A stretch of 64,000 nucleotides of DNA from Plectrocnemia conspersa (GCA_009617715.1 VTFK01000146.1:496001-560000), one strand, 5' to 3'; positions 25,621 through 38,106 are shown, counted from the first letter of the stretch. The notes: generated by a model not told the origin, from the letters alone. Program-made: numbers and translations.

Positions 25621-25649
25621 AAACCGGGAAACAGGATTATTCCCGGTTT
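25621..25649. repeat. Perfect 10-bp hairpin, 9-nt loop
   Basis: AAACCGGGAA, loop ACAGGATTA, TTCCCGGTTT. The stem is GC-containing and perfect, so chance is unlikely in this AT-rich context. No T-tract or gene end suggests a terminator; the function is unknown. Confidence 0.8.
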
Positions 25650-25860
25650 ATCTGCGTGCGGATGATGGCGAACGGGAAAAGATAAGAGAGATCGTTTGAT
25701 TTTATGATGCGGGTGAAAAAATGTAAGCCACATGCATCTACGTGTGTAATATTATTTTGTAAATGTTTATGGAATAATTGGAAATGCATCGGAAAACTAA
25801 TTCTGTTCATCATTTGTCAATTTGTCAAATCGTTAAGCTCAGTGTCATATTACGCTCGGG

Positions 25861-25874
25861 GAGCTTTTAAGCTC
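25861..25874. repeat. Palindrome variant GAGCTT-TT-AAGCTC
   Basis: Fourth occurrence of the GAGCTT/AAGCTC dyad, with two central bases rather than one. It is flanked by TACGCTCGGG and TTTTTTATTCGC. Confidence 0.65.
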
Positions 25875-26279
25875 TTTTTTATTCGCTTCGCGCTTGTGAT
25901 TGAATCGAATTACTAAAACGTATTCAATTTTGCTATGCCTTAATTATATATTAATTATTTATAGTTTTAAATAAAAAAAACAATTTGAATTGAAAACATT
26001 TTATTTTTTTTAGTCATTTGTGATTATGGACTGTCTTTTAATTATTTCTTTACTATAAATGCCATATTTTTCTGATCCAAAGACATGTAACTATTTTTAT
26101 TATTTTATCTTATTCAAAACCTCATTTCTATAAGCAGCAACAAGCTACCGATGAATTCGCTTCTTTACTTTAAACACTATCCCTAAGTATATCTTATTTA
26201 TTAATACATAACACATTTTGTAAATATTTATTTGAAAGTTTTAAAACGTATGCTCACAGCTACAAATTTGCATAATCGA

Positions 26280-26530
26280 TAATAATTGCTTGATGATTAG
26301 GGGTAAAGTATCAGGCAGAGAGTGACAGGAGCTTGCGGGCTTATGCTTCGCAATTTTCGCGCGCGAATGCCTGTCACCGTGTAATTAAGGCAGGTTTATC
26401 TGCTTTGTCTATCTTTCATTTGGGAGTGGAACAACGCCTCCAAAATAGGGTGGCAGAGTTAAGCCCCTATAAAAAAAAGCGTCCGATGCGAATTAAAAAT
26501 ATTCTCGGGGTATAAAAAACCCATGAAACA
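26280..26530. other. GC-richer island 16
   Basis: A short island with a 60-codon frame (26333-26515, +) that has no splice signals. A GCGCGCGAATG run near 26358 is notably CpG-rich. It is likely non-coding, and could be regulatory for the gene starting near 27.8 kb. Confidence 0.35.
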
Positions 26531-26869
26531 TCACGCATCCTTTTAAGAAACGGTAAATACGGACATGTTTAAAAAATTATTCCATCAAAATTTAGACGAT
26601 TTATTATCTATATATTTATCAAATACTAAAAATATATTTAAACAAAATAGAATATTAAAAGTTGAGCGTCCGGTATTCGCACACTCTAGCTATGGTACCT
26701 CATGCTAGTGAGTGCTTGACAGTTAGTTAATAATATATTATAAATATACTTTTAAGCAAACAATCGCATTTCTTAAAAATATGTACCCAATAAATTCAAA
26801 AGTCCACAAATAAATTGCGTTTACTTTTATACATCAAAGATAAATATCAAAAGTTGAAACGTTAAACAT

Positions 26870-27320
26870 CGAACGGCTTTTGTCAGTGCGCCATTAGTAC
26901 CGCTCATTAAAAGCAATTTTCATTGAAAACGTCACAACGGCATAACGCAAGAGTAACGATGACAGGATATAAAATTTTATCTCCTTGCCGCACAAAAGCT
27001 ACCTCTAGCAGTACGATCCGTTGGCCTTTTTGCCGTACGAAAATAAAAAGAGGAGAGCAACACACCCGCGTATTATTTGCGTGGAAAAAAGTCAATTACA
27101 CGTATCCGCGATGGGGTTGAAAAAGCAAATATACGCCGGAGGTCGTTTTAAAAAGCAAACGATAATTGAAGCCAGGACAATGGTCGGTCAGAACCATCAG
27201 CCTAATGCTACTGGGGCGAAGTCAGGATGGAAGTTTTCCGCAGATGTGTTTTCTGGTGCACCGATAAGTCGAGGAAGTATTTGCAATGTTGAAAAGAACA
27301 AATTGAATAGCTTGCTTTAA
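26870..27320 (+). promoter_or_regulatory. Possible promoter or 5' leader region
   Basis: A GC-richer block 0.5-1 kb upstream of the coding exon at 27855. It has an initiator-like TTGTCAGTGCG near 26879. Open plus-strand frames cover 26923-27320 (65 and 99 codons, in different frames), but neither shows a family motif, and no donor follows their ends. It could be an upstream untranslated exon, a promoter, or another regulatory island; the choice cannot be made from sequence. Confidence 0.3.
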
Positions 27321-27854
27321 TCTAACTTTTAACAAATGGAATACTGCTGTTTTGTTAAAAGACTTCTTTGGGAAGAAATGTATAATACCAGTTAGAAAAT
27401 ATTTATTTTAAAATATAACCTATGGCATCCAAAAGTTATGATCTCGTGTGAAAAACCAATAATACACAATACAATAACTTTTATATTATACTTATAGATG
27501 GTGACAATATTTCTTAAATAAACATATCAACTAAAACCAACACTATACATAAGTAAATTAGCTAAAATATTTTTATTGATATGCCACATATAACTGCAAG
27601 ATTTATTACGATTAAAATAAAAAATAAACACAACTTTAAATTATGATAGATTTACAGCGCAGGATGTTCAATTCTGTTTTAAATTATTTAAAAAATACAT
27701 CGTGACTTTAATAAAAATGGCATAAAACTATTATTTTTGAATAATAAAGTGATTCGTGAAGCATCTTGTAACGAATATTTTATTATTAAACCTCAACATT
27801 TGCGATTTGTGCGTCATTGGCTAAGCTTTTACTAAAATTTGAATTTACACAATC

Positions 27855-28001
27855 ATGAAAGCTCAAACAATATTGTGGTTTTCAGCCGAAAGTGGAGACT
27901 GCAATTGGGTGAGCGTGTACGAGAAGAAAGGAGATCCAGACTGGCGCCAACTGGGCAGGGAGATGAGATACTTGGCAGACGATTGGAGAGAATACTCTCA
28001 G
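27855..28001 (+). CDS. First coding exon of an unrecognised spliced gene
   Basis: The exon runs from an ATG (context CAATCATGA) through 49 codons to a CAG|GTAAGT donor, which is the consensus, leaving the exon in phase 0. An in-frame TGA lies 15 bases upstream, so this ATG is the first possible start in this exon. The peptide begins MKAQTILWFSAESGD and continues with NWVSVYEKKGDPDW and then LADDWREYSQ. It has four tryptophans (8, 18, 30, 44), is strongly charged, and has mixed codon use unlike the AT-driven frames elsewhere. There is no classical signal peptide; residues 5-9 are only a short hydrophobic patch. I do not recognise the family. The upstream end, either an untranslated leader or an acceptor, was not resolved. 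No following exon was found in the remaining 36 kb, so the first intron is probably very long. It could be an alternative N-terminal exon. Confidence 0.65.
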
Positions 28002-28969
28002 GTAAGTCCATTCACTCTAAAAGCTCACATGATAAATATTAATATCTATACGACTCTTTATGTTGTATTGTGTATGTGTTACACTTATTTCTATAAGTGT
28101 GTATAAATTTGTGTATCAATAGTTATTTTTTGGATATAGTTATTGGGATTAAATTATGACATAGAAATAGTTATGGGAACAATAAATTATGTTACAGATT
28201 TTTATTGTTATTAAAAATACATTTTTATGTATAATTTATAGAAAAATATATTATAAACTTGAATAACAGATTGGAGAAATATAGTTCGGTTTTTGCAAAG
28301 ACTTGAGAACATTAGTAGAACTTTTCAGTACTCAAGACTTTGTCGTAATATTTATGTTTTATTGATTTATAGAAGGCTTTTGCCAAAGTTTAATATTAAG
28401 TAATATTGAAATCAATGTTGTTGTTTAAATGCAACACAAAATAAGTTTTAAATTTTTATATTTATTTATTTATACCTAGTATAATTTTATTTTGAAGTTG
28501 AAAAAGTGTAACCGATACACTTTGTTTCCAAGCCTTCCCAATATACTGTTGAGTTGGACTGGTGTAGTGTTTCGGCAAGCTAATGGTTAGTTTCAGTAGG
28601 ATTTTCTTCTATTTATATTCATATAACATACATTTTTTACTATTTGATTACTTAGCAAAAAAATCTGCAAACGTTCATTTTGGGAGTATTTTTTTTAAAT
28701 ATCAGAATTTGGAGTTCAGATGAGCACCAAGACAGATGAAACAAAACATTGGATTCTAAAAACATTTCGGGATTGCCTAATATAAATGAATGATTAAGTT
28801 ATTCAAATCTATATAAAAATTCAGTAGATATTTCTAAATCAATTTTTTTTTAATAAAACTATTATTAAAAAGCGATAAAATATAATTTTTTACTTACGTA
28901 ATTTTGCATAAGTATGAAAAGACTCATTTTTCGGTTAAATTTGGTAAATTAAAATTATTAATTTAATAC
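28002..28969 (+). other. Start of long intron
   Basis: The stretch begins with GTAAGT and is AT-rich with no exon-like frame. It contains a small mid-GC patch near 28520-28590. It is followed by an inserted non-LTR remnant. Confidence 0.45.
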
Positions 28970-29860
28970 ATATACATTTAAAAAATATAATAAATACACT
29001 TAAATATTTATTAATAAATTTTAAAAGAACAAATAAGAAAAATTAAGTCTCGTTAAAGAAAAACAAAAATAGCAATTATATTGTGATATTATATATGTAT
29101 TATTTATTAATTTTATTTTATTTGATTAAAGTTGCATGACTTTTTTTGCAATTATTCCTAGTAGTATTTGGTAAATCATTAAAGGTTTTAAATAATATAT
29201 ATTTAAAAGAATTTGTGCCAAATTTTACAGAAAATGTTTGAAGGATGTGTAATCATCTGCAGATCTAATTTTATAATTATGTAGTTTTTTTCTAAATTTA
29301 AATTTATTATTTATAATCGATTTTCCTTCTAGCATTTTTTTGTTACGATTATTAGTTAATATTTTGGTGGAATAGTTGTAGGCAAAATTTTAATTTTCAT
29401 ATATATGTCTTTCGTGTGTCAAATTTAAGATTTTTTTTAACAATATTTTGAGACATTATGTTAGTAATATAATAACATGTATATTTTTTTTGCCATTAAT
29501 AGTATTTTTTATTATATAGCCAATATGGTTATACTTTTTTTAATGTTGTATCTAAAAGTAGACATAAGAATTTTATAATATAACTTTTTGTAATTAGAGA
29601 ATTATTTACAGTGATTTTAATATCAAAATTATCATTTATTTTTTCATAAACTGTTGATATGTTTAATCTCATCCATTCACAATATGGATTCTTTCTTTAA
29701 GTTTACATAGATAGGGTTAAATCATTTATGTATAGATTAAATAATAAAGGTCCCAAAATAGAACCCTGTGGAATTCCACACTTCACCACCTCAAATTGAA
29801 TATTAAAATAGATCAAGGAGTGAGACAATGCAATATTTTATTCCCCTTGATTTTTAACAT
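28970..29860 (-). mobile_element. Non-LTR retrotransposon remnant, copy 2
   Basis: A minus-strand copy of the same element as 17030-18080, but reaching further upstream into the reverse-transcriptase core. Going down the minus strand it has the RT core motif at about 29715-29780, a KFLCLLLDTTLK segment (ancestral KFLGxxLD) at about 29530-29570, a FNDLP segment with downstream RNN at about 29160-29200, and an A/T-rich trailer ending near 28970. Stops and frame shifts occur between blocks, and the DD catalytic block expected after INDL is missing, so it is dead and internally deleted. It lies in the putative intron, opposite in strand to the gene. Confidence 0.85.
29703..29837 (-). pseudogene. 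RT core fragment with GIPQGS motif
   Basis: A frame open for 44 codons ending in TAA. It includes FEVVKC followed by GIPQGSILGPLLFNLYINDL. This is the hallmark block of non-LTR reverse transcriptases, just before the YxDD catalytic motif. No start codon is expected, because it is the middle of a polyprotein. The stop after LTLSM and the lost catalytic block show decay. Confidence 0.9.
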
Positions 29861-31260
29861 TTACTCTTAAAATACTTTTTGTAAAGCTGTTTTTATATTA
29901 ATATTTTAATATTTTTAAATTATGGTGTTGACCGTATAATTTTTGCAATAATGAATAAATATATATAAATACGTGGCTGTTCTTATTGTATTACTTTGTC
30001 GCATAGTCTTCAAGTAGTATCGAAGATCGGGTTGAACTCTTGAAATTAAAAATAATTGGCTTAGCTGGATTTAATTGAGGGTTGGAGTATAAGCTGCTGC
30101 TTTCTTGTGCTTTTTTATAACGGCCATTATCAAGTCATGATTGTCTGATTGTTTTTTTTATTAAATTTACAAATAAATATACTGTTGCGCAATGTGTTTT
30201 AAAAATCTTTTAATTACAGTATAACAATATTTTCACAAAGACGACATTGCTTAATTTTCAAATACAATTGCACTCAGAATTTAAATGTTTATAAAATAAA
30301 TTAAAAACATCATTTTATACAACGAAATCTGCCTGATTTTTGCGGTCAGATTCATTTTTATGTTAACAAAATAAACATCAATTACTTAGCACTATTTATG
30401 TAGTGACTTAAAATACTATACATGTTCTTCTGTATTATACTTTATAATAATATATTTATTTAAATTAATTAATATTAAATATTAATACAACTCATTTTTG
30501 CGCCAGAAAACGTGTAAAAATTATAAACAGTAATTTGATTTTAATTTATAAAACTAAACACATCGGTTCATTTGTAAATTTATAAGGCAAAACATTGCTT
30601 AAATAATCAGAGTAAAATTCACTTTATCATTATCTTTTAAAGTGCCACTCAACTTTTTTTTATATGAAATTAAAAAAAGCAATAACTTTTATTATTTTTT
30701 TTATTATCATGAAATATTAGATAAAAATACATTTTATATGATTTTTTGATATTTGCCTTAATTATTAGTTTTCCTGATAAAAATAGTTTGGATACATTTT
30801 AAGTAATATTTTTCGGGTGTTGATTACATCAATAAAATAATATGCTTACAAAAATATAATTCATGCTCAATATTTAGCGTGATGTTGTAAAATAGCTGTT
30901 AATATTGAGCTTTTGCGCCATCATTAAGCTTTTTACTCCAACCTGCTGTTAAGTAGATTTATTCTGAGCAATAGTCATTTTTTCACATCTTGAACAGAAT
31001 ACAAATTCATATACAAAATTTCTGATATGATTATTTTGATCCTGCACTTAAAGCCGTATACAAAGAATGTCTAGCATTTTTTAAATAGCAAAAAATAATT
31101 TAAAACAATTATATAAACATACCTAATAAAAATAACTGATAGAATAAGCTTTCCTATAATATCAAAGTTCTCATTGATCAATTGAGAGATCTCTATGAAG
31201 CAAAGCAACTTTTTTAAAGATTTTGATCATTGATCACATATTATGATTTTATCAATCAAT
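29861..31260. other. AT-rich stretch, nothing coding
   Basis: Putative intron. No exon, island or mobile-element end was recognised, apart from a small mid-GC patch near 30000-30090. Confidence 0.45.
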
Positions 31261-31269
31261 AAAGAGTAT

Positions 31270-32600
31270 TAATGGACTCCTTTTGGAGTGAACGTAATTC
31301 TCCGAAATAGTTGGTATATTAAATGAAACATAGCTCGCCGATATCATTGTATAGATATTTTTTTTGGCTCTGTGCATTTATAACGATTGGATGCAAAATT
31401 TATATGCATTATCTTTCGAAGTGTTCCTCGTGTAAATCTATTCAGTAATGGGTTTTTGATTGAAAAAGCCCGTGTTTGCTCTGAGCTTTTCGAGTAGGGT
31501 CCGGTGGGTCCTTTTGTTCCGTATCAGAGACATCATTTATTATCTGAGCGCAACACTGGACGCTGGCCAGCGTTATCATTAGTTTTAATAAAGAGTCTCG
31601 TGCATATTCGCATAAAAATTACGTCAACTAACTGAAGTTGTTAATTTAAAATATTTTTCAAATTTTATTAAAATATTTTTAATATAATTATGCTAGTAAT
31701 TTTATTAACTCACTTAAAAAAATATTATTACTATTTATCTAAATGAGAAATGAGACAAATTACGCAAAAATCTATCAGTTAGTTCTAAGTAAAAACATAG
31801 ATACGTAGACAGTACAACATAAATTCTTTTAATGTAGATAAAATATTATCTTTAAACTGCCTGATTGTTTTGACAAAAAAATGATTTATTGAATAAAAAT
31901 GTGTAATTATATTTTTAGCATACGTAACGGAATTACTACATTTTATGTATCTGAAAATTTCATGGTGAAAGGGTGAGCTTGTTCACATGTGTATATAAGG
32001 GATTTGCCTTTTTGTTGCGTTAATCGAAATACTACATACCTTTCAGGGTTGTCAGATAAATTTATTGCTTATTCATGATTATTTACCGTCCATGTTTAAT
32101 TTATAAAACCATTTTATAAAATAAGGGAATCATTACATTGACCTTTACGTGCGTTTGTCTATTGCTAGAAATTATCCAATCTCTTCATTATTTATTCATA
32201 AGCACTATTTAGGGTAGCATATTTGGTAACCCTATTCTCTGGTGTCCTGTCTCCGGACCTGTTCCTATTGTGTCATTAATTATCGGGCCTTTTATGAATA
32301 TTTAATTGTCGTTTTGTCAACAAAGTCGGCTATCGCCTCTGTGTGAAATGTTTTTTGCCTCTCCACACACAGGATTTATTAACGGCCATTACGTTTGCAC
32401 GTCATGAAAAAGGAGTTAAGCATTATTAATGAAAAACGGCATACGAAATGCCAGTTTGGCCGGTTGGTTGAAGTCGAATTTGCCTTCATTACTATTTAAC
32501 AAGCGTCAAAAGCAAAAAGACTAATCACGTTAACCCAGAACGCTTTTTTTGCTTATATTTGAGAATGAAAATTGCTGTTGCGAGACCCTGCGAAAGTTTA
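31270..32600. other. GC-richer islands (31270-31600 and 32140-32600)
   Basis: Two non-coding islands separated by AT-rich DNA. The second contains GGGCCTTTTATGAATATTTA near 32285 and ACGTTAACCCAGAACGC near 32529. The latter resembles the TTAACCCAGA end of the nested element at 38645, but no partner end was found. Confidence 0.4.
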
Positions 32601-35060
32601 TCTTGTTTGCTTAGCTTTTATATTGTAATAATGTAAATATGTGCAGCTGGGTACTGTTGAAATTTTAGTATTTTTAAATCACACAAAATATATTTATTTG
32701 GATCTAAAAAATTTAGACTAAAAATAAAATTACTATTTTATTTGCTCTTAAAATTATTATGTTTTAATTCAGAACAAATCTTAGATTCATTTTATCTATT
32801 GTATAATTTCTTACAAATTTAATATTTATAATAATAAACTAAAGCTAAAAAATATATATAATCAGGTGATGCACTTAAAAAAGTCTAGAGTATATGTGAT
32901 TATAATTATAAAATAAATATAATAAGTGCCACATTTTTCTGTAAATTTTACTAAGGATTTGTTAATTTTTTTGGGTATTTAATTTAAGTAACAGTTTAAA
33001 TAAATCAATGTATGTTTTATTAATTAAAATTTGGTTACTGTGAAAGATTATTTAATACAATAAGTTCAAAGATAAAATTTAATCAAATCTTTAATTATGT
33101 TTTATTATAAATCGTTTAACTTCATTAATGTTATTAATAAATAATAATCGATATTAATTAAAATAAAATATTTTTAATAGTTATTTTATAAAACTAAAGG
33201 TTTGTTAAATAACTAACTAAGCGTTTCGAAATTAATTGTATCTGTAATTTTCAACATTTTTCGCTTTAAATTTTAGTTATAAAACATCTAAGCTTGTATT
33301 TTTTTGAGTCGTTTAGATGTACTTTCAATATGACAAATCCTTTCATAATTAAAAAAAGACACTAAATTAATAAAATAGTTTAGAGTAATATATTATTATA
33401 TATATAAGAAAAAAAATAAAAATCATTTGAAGTTTCAAAATTCTTAAAATTGTCAAAATAAAGTAATCTTGTTAGTTAAATATAATTTGATATAATTAAA
33501 GGTTTATAACTTAAAAAGCAGGGCTTTCTACATTAAAGTTAAAAAAATTTGGTAATTAAAAATGTTATTAATTAATTAAAGTAAATTATTCAAATATTCA
33601 TAATTTGTTATGAACTAATAAAAACTTACTATATAAATATTTATTTTTATTATTATTATTTTTGTAATTTAAAAATAGCTGAAACAGCTTTTTAGTTAAT
33701 TTTATAAGAGATTTTTAACATTTTTTATGTTGAATTAAAAATTTTAAAATATAATATTGGTAAAAAATTATGCAAAGATTTACAATCTCTAATTATAAAA
33801 AAATATAAGGAATACAATTTTGATTTTAGTTAAATTAATTTTATAAAACAAGATTTTTATCAAATAACTAGCAATGTGTTTTTTTTTAGTAAATCCTATC
33901 AAAGTGTAATGAAATATTTAACTTAAAGTTTAAAAAAATAATTTAATGGAACAATTTTATTAATTAATTAAAATAAATTAGGTGAAGAATCACAGACTCT
34001 TTTAGAATTTTTAAAGGTTAGAAAATAATAAAAACCGTTTTTGTATAATTAAATAAGATTTATGAACTTTTTAACTATGACATTTTAAAAATAGTCAAAA
34101 AATAATATTTAAAAATAGTCAAAAAAAAAATATAATTTCATAGAAGGTTTATTAAACAAATAGCAATAACCATAATATATTTAACCCTTTGAAAGTCGCC
34201 CAATTGATTTTGTTTATCTCTACGTAAAAATCAGTAAAAAAAATGCTTTTCAAGAAAAAACTTTTTTTTGTGAATAAACCTAAAATATCATTTTAAATAA
34301 ATAAAAATTAAAAAATCAGAACATTTAAACACAGTATCAAGGTAAAATTTGCATTTTTCAAAAAAAAAAAAAAAAATTAAATGTTCAAAGGGTTAAAAAA
34401 AATATTACAAAATGTTTAAAGCGAGTTGATAATTATTTAAAATAAATATTGTCAGTATCAATACTATCTTTATTATAGAAATTTAAAAAAATCGCAAATA
34501 ATAGTGGAATTTATTTGATTAAATAATAGATTAAGATATATAAACTAAATATCTTAATGTTTTTGGTATAAATCAAATAGAGGTATTTTATTTTTTTTAA
34601 TATAAAAAATAATTGAAATTCACTACTAAAAAAAAAATACAATTCCACCTTTTGACAAAAATCAAAATTATATCAAAATAAAAAATACTTGTAAATAATT
34701 TTAAAAAATATTTTACTTTTACAACTATAAAATATCTTGAGCCCAAAACTTAGAACTCAATAAAACATATACTATGTATCATCATTTTTTTGTATATTTG
34801 TTAAAGCGTTAAAAACTAATTTAATGTTTTTTTATATACCATATGTGCATTAAAAAATCTTATAGTCATTTATAAAATCATTAAACATTTTAATTTATAA
34901 ATTTTGGTTTCAAAAGTGAATTATAAAATTTTGTGTCGTACACATCTTAGGGCATGATCTGCTCATTTATTTTTTTTCAATGCATTTAAATAATACTTCG
35001 AATACGAAAAGTCATATAATTTAAATATTGCTCCGATATTCAGAAAGCTTGAACTATTCT
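32601..35060. repeat. AT-rich tract E, probable decayed tandem repeat
   Basis: Long AT-rich DNA in which TATTAATTAATTAAANTAAATTA recurs near 33567 and 33957, and AAAACTAAAGGTTTGTTAAATA-like words recur near 33190 and 33860. The repeats are too diverged to set a unit length. It encloses the TTAA element at 34185-34392. No gene was seen. Confidence 0.4.
34185..34392. mobile_element. TTAA-flanked MITE, 208 bp
   Basis: TTAA at 34181-34184 and 34393-34396 flank inverted ends CCCTTTGAA / TTCAAAGGG (9 bp perfect). TTAA target duplication with CC-starting ends is the signature of piggyBac-type elements. The interior is AT-rich with an A15 run and has no coding capacity, so it would need a transposase from elsewhere. 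The short ends leave some doubt. Confidence 0.6.
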
Positions 35061-35069
35061 TACCGTATT

Positions 35070-35940
35070 TTCCATGGTGGGGCATTTAAAAGTATCCCAA
35101 ATACAATTCTACAGGGATTGAATGTTGTGGATGCGTGTCGTGGTGTCAAACGTGGGGTCACCCATTTATCATTACATATGATTTATTCATACGAAGCACA
35201 CATGGTCCAACGTAACGATACTGAGTCACGAACGATCAATCTAGTGACAGGATTCAATATATCCCTTCGCTTGAATTAATCGAGAACCAAGAAAAAGGTC
35301 AACATTGGGAAAGTGCCCACTCACAGAGCCGCCCAATGAATACTTTATCGGTAAATCTGTATTCGTTAATATATTACCGCAGTAATTGAATCGTTACCAT
35401 GCGATATTTCTGCATGAATAATTGCTAGGTAATGCGGTGATTTAGCAGTTTAGTTCTAATTAAAACTATGCTCTTGGACATGGTGGTCCGGCTAGAGACC
35501 CTGTCATGTGATAGTATACCGACTGTCTATCTACTATGTATCTTATTAAAGGGATGTTTGAGTGCACGTATCTGCTGTTTAATCTCCATACGTACCATGT
35601 GTAGTGTTAGGAGATTTATTTAACGTCACATCCTGACAATACACGTAATACCTTTATACTATGCCCTCTCTCGGAAGATTAGAGCTGTCCACATCTAATA
35701 TGCAAATAGGTTCGCCGCTATAGCCAACGAAGGACCATAGCCATCAATTCATCGTCCTGCGAAATTAAACGAAGGTCCTGCAAACAATAACCCGTCCGCA
35801 CTCCATTATCCCGGCCAAAGTCAGATATTTCCCACTTAATTTAACCTAAGTGATAATCTGAAACATTTATACGGATTTGGAGAAGGGCTGCACTTTCGGC
35901 CCTTCAAACAATTAATGAGTATTTTTAATGCGTCTTAAAC
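35070..35940. other. GC-richer islands 18 and 19
   Basis: A non-coding stretch of higher GC, continuous from about 35070. The 83-codon frame at 35028-35279 has no splice signals. CATGTGATAGTATACC near 35505 and a run of mixed sequence with few repeats suggest conserved non-coding DNA, on composition only. Confidence 0.4.
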
Positions 35941-36289
35941 CAGTGGTAGGCAAATTATTTCTTCACAGAGATTAGATTTGATCATATTTTACTAAGGAAT
36001 AAATGGGTAAAAATAATATTTTTTAGAAAATCTCAGTGTTTATAAATTCAAATCAAACAACTTTAAAAATTAACACAGAATATTATTTATACTTATAACA
36101 TAATTATATATTATGTACTATATATTTTATTTAAACATAAATAGTTTTGTTTAATGATTTTTTTTACAAGTATTGAATCTAAGAAAAATGTTAATACAAA
36201 TCTGTGTATGTTTTAATATATAAGTTAATTTTTTTATTTTTAAGATACTTGCTACGCATTGTTATTTTTATTTAAACGATAGAAAGTTT

Positions 36290-37480
36290 AGATTGATTTC
36301 ATGCTATAAACAGAAAATACACGCGTCTGTGTGCCACAAAAAGTTCTCCCAAACGGTGAACAGCAGCGACCATTTCTAGGTCAAGCTGAGTTAAGCTGAA
36401 CAGCGACTTGCTTAAAACAGATCACGTGCTACTACAATACGTGAATATAATAAATTAAGCATATTGTATATAGCCAAGTATCAATAATAGGAGGAATAAA
36501 ATTAAGTATAACCCGATTTTCAATGTCAAATTTGTTTATTGTATAATTATATTTTATCGATTTTATCAGTTTATATCTTCAGAAAATTATGATCCATCCC
36601 TTTTATGCCACACTAGAGCTTTGGGTTAGTCAGTGCTTTCGAGCAATCAAGTAATAAATTATAATATATATAAATAAATAGCATCCATTCGTCAAATCTG
36701 TCACGACAGATTGAATCGCGAGCATGTATCGAAGATCGATCGTCGGAATTTTTGAATACAATGAGAGACAAATGGACCCGTTGACCCTAAATTGGAACTA
36801 ATGCGACATGAATAATTCATCGCATATAATGCAATAATTGAATTGGGTGGAGAGAAAAATAAAAACTTATACACGTAATCTATGGGATGCGAGCAAAGGT
36901 CAGATTCTTGAAAAGTCAGTTCTCAGGGTGTTCTTTGTCATTGACGCTACTAGATTTTATAAATGGACATTGACTTTGACCTGTTATCTCCTAGCGTTAG
37001 ATTTTTTTATAAGGACATCGAAAGTAAATTATATTTTATATATTTTAACTTAAATTGACGCATTTGAATATCCTTTTACTAATAAAATGTAACGGGATGA
37101 TTTTTTGCGAGTTTATTTCCAAAGACGTCCGACATAATTTATTCCTACAGCCGTATTAAAATGTAACGCGATATCGGTAGCTGTTATACATTGTAACGTT
37201 TATGATTGACCGAAAGGGCCAAGGGAAAGGGCGACCCTTTTTTTTGAACGAGCACAAAGGCCAGTTGTGACATTACTTTTCGGTGTACCTTTATTCGTCG
37301 AAATAGACACTGATTGCGACCTCTTCACTCGCTTGCACGTGTTGATCTCGCCCTTTGTTACCTAAAGGGAATATTTTTATTTTATGAGACGTTCCACGAA
37401 AGAAAAAAATATACTTACATGTTTATTACCGCTTGAAAAACTAGCTGATGTAAGCGTGAATTGTGTTACATTGTTGTTGG
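36290..37480. other. GC-richer islands (36290-37030 and 37060-37480)
   Basis: Non-coding islands. The first includes a perfect 8-bp inverted repeat AATCTGTC-AC-GACAGATT at 36695-36712. The 71-codon plus frame at 36838-37053 lacks motifs and splice sites. The second is rich in AAAGGG-type purine runs near 37215-37245. Confidence 0.4.
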
Positions 37481-37699
37481 GATTGCTTTTTTTTTTCGAT
37501 GCAGTTTTGCATCTAACTTTATTTTTGGAATAATATAAATAAAATTTTATATATAAAATGCAAACCTTAAAATACTAATGAGTGCTGCTAATGCATGATA
37601 TTTTAACATATAAAGGTAGATTATGGATATTGTTTAATTATTTTGTATAAATAGTTCAATATTAAGGAACATGAAAATTAATTAAATTTAGTATTAGTT

Positions 37700-38106
37700 C
37701 AGGAAAAATTATTTTTCAGCAATAATTAATCATTGAAATGTGTTGCTCAAAGAAAAAATGTACAATTAAATTAGTGAGTAATCAATGCTTTTAATGAGAA
37801 TGTATACAAGTTAAACTTAAGTCAACTTCTTACTAAAGAATCATATAATATTTTTATTAGTTTCCAACTATAAAGCTAAATTATGATTACAGTTAAATAA
37901 TTTTGTATTTGAAGTCCATAAAATCTAATTCAATTTAATAGTTTATAGACGGACAATTTATTTTAAAGCAATAATTAATCATGGCGAATAGGTGACTCAA
38001 CGAGAAAAATTTATAACGAAGTTAGTAAGAAGGAAATGTTTTTAATGGGAATGTTGAGTAAAATTTGAGCCAACTTTTTACTAAAGATGGATATAATATT
38101 TTTAAT
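37700..38106 (+). repeat. Diverged tandem duplication, about 250-bp step
   Basis: Two copies are visible, about 37702-37860 and 37951-38106. Shared blocks in order are AGCAATAATTAATCAT, GCTTTTAATGAGAATGT / GTTTTTAATGGGAATGT, and CTTACTAAAGA / TTTACTAAAGA followed by ATATAATATTTTTA. The unit size is like that of the other satellite-like tracts. Confidence 0.65.

Larger units (their letters stand above)
25270..25910. other. GC-richer island 15 with hairpin and palindrome
   Basis: An island with no gene. It contains a perfect 10-bp hairpin at 25621-25649 and the palindrome variant at 25861-25874. The 70-codon plus frame at 25704-25916 lacks motifs. Confidence 0.5.

Noticed and set aside
27021..27320. 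99-codon plus-strand frame upstream of the exon
   Set aside because: No motif, no donor after its end, and an overlapping open frame in another phase. Higher GC lowers stop frequency. Kept only as part of a possible leader region.
27839..28042. Plus-strand frame in another phase over the coding exon
   Set aside because: It overlaps the 27855 frame, runs past the consensus donor and shows no better composition. It is a shadow of the exon.
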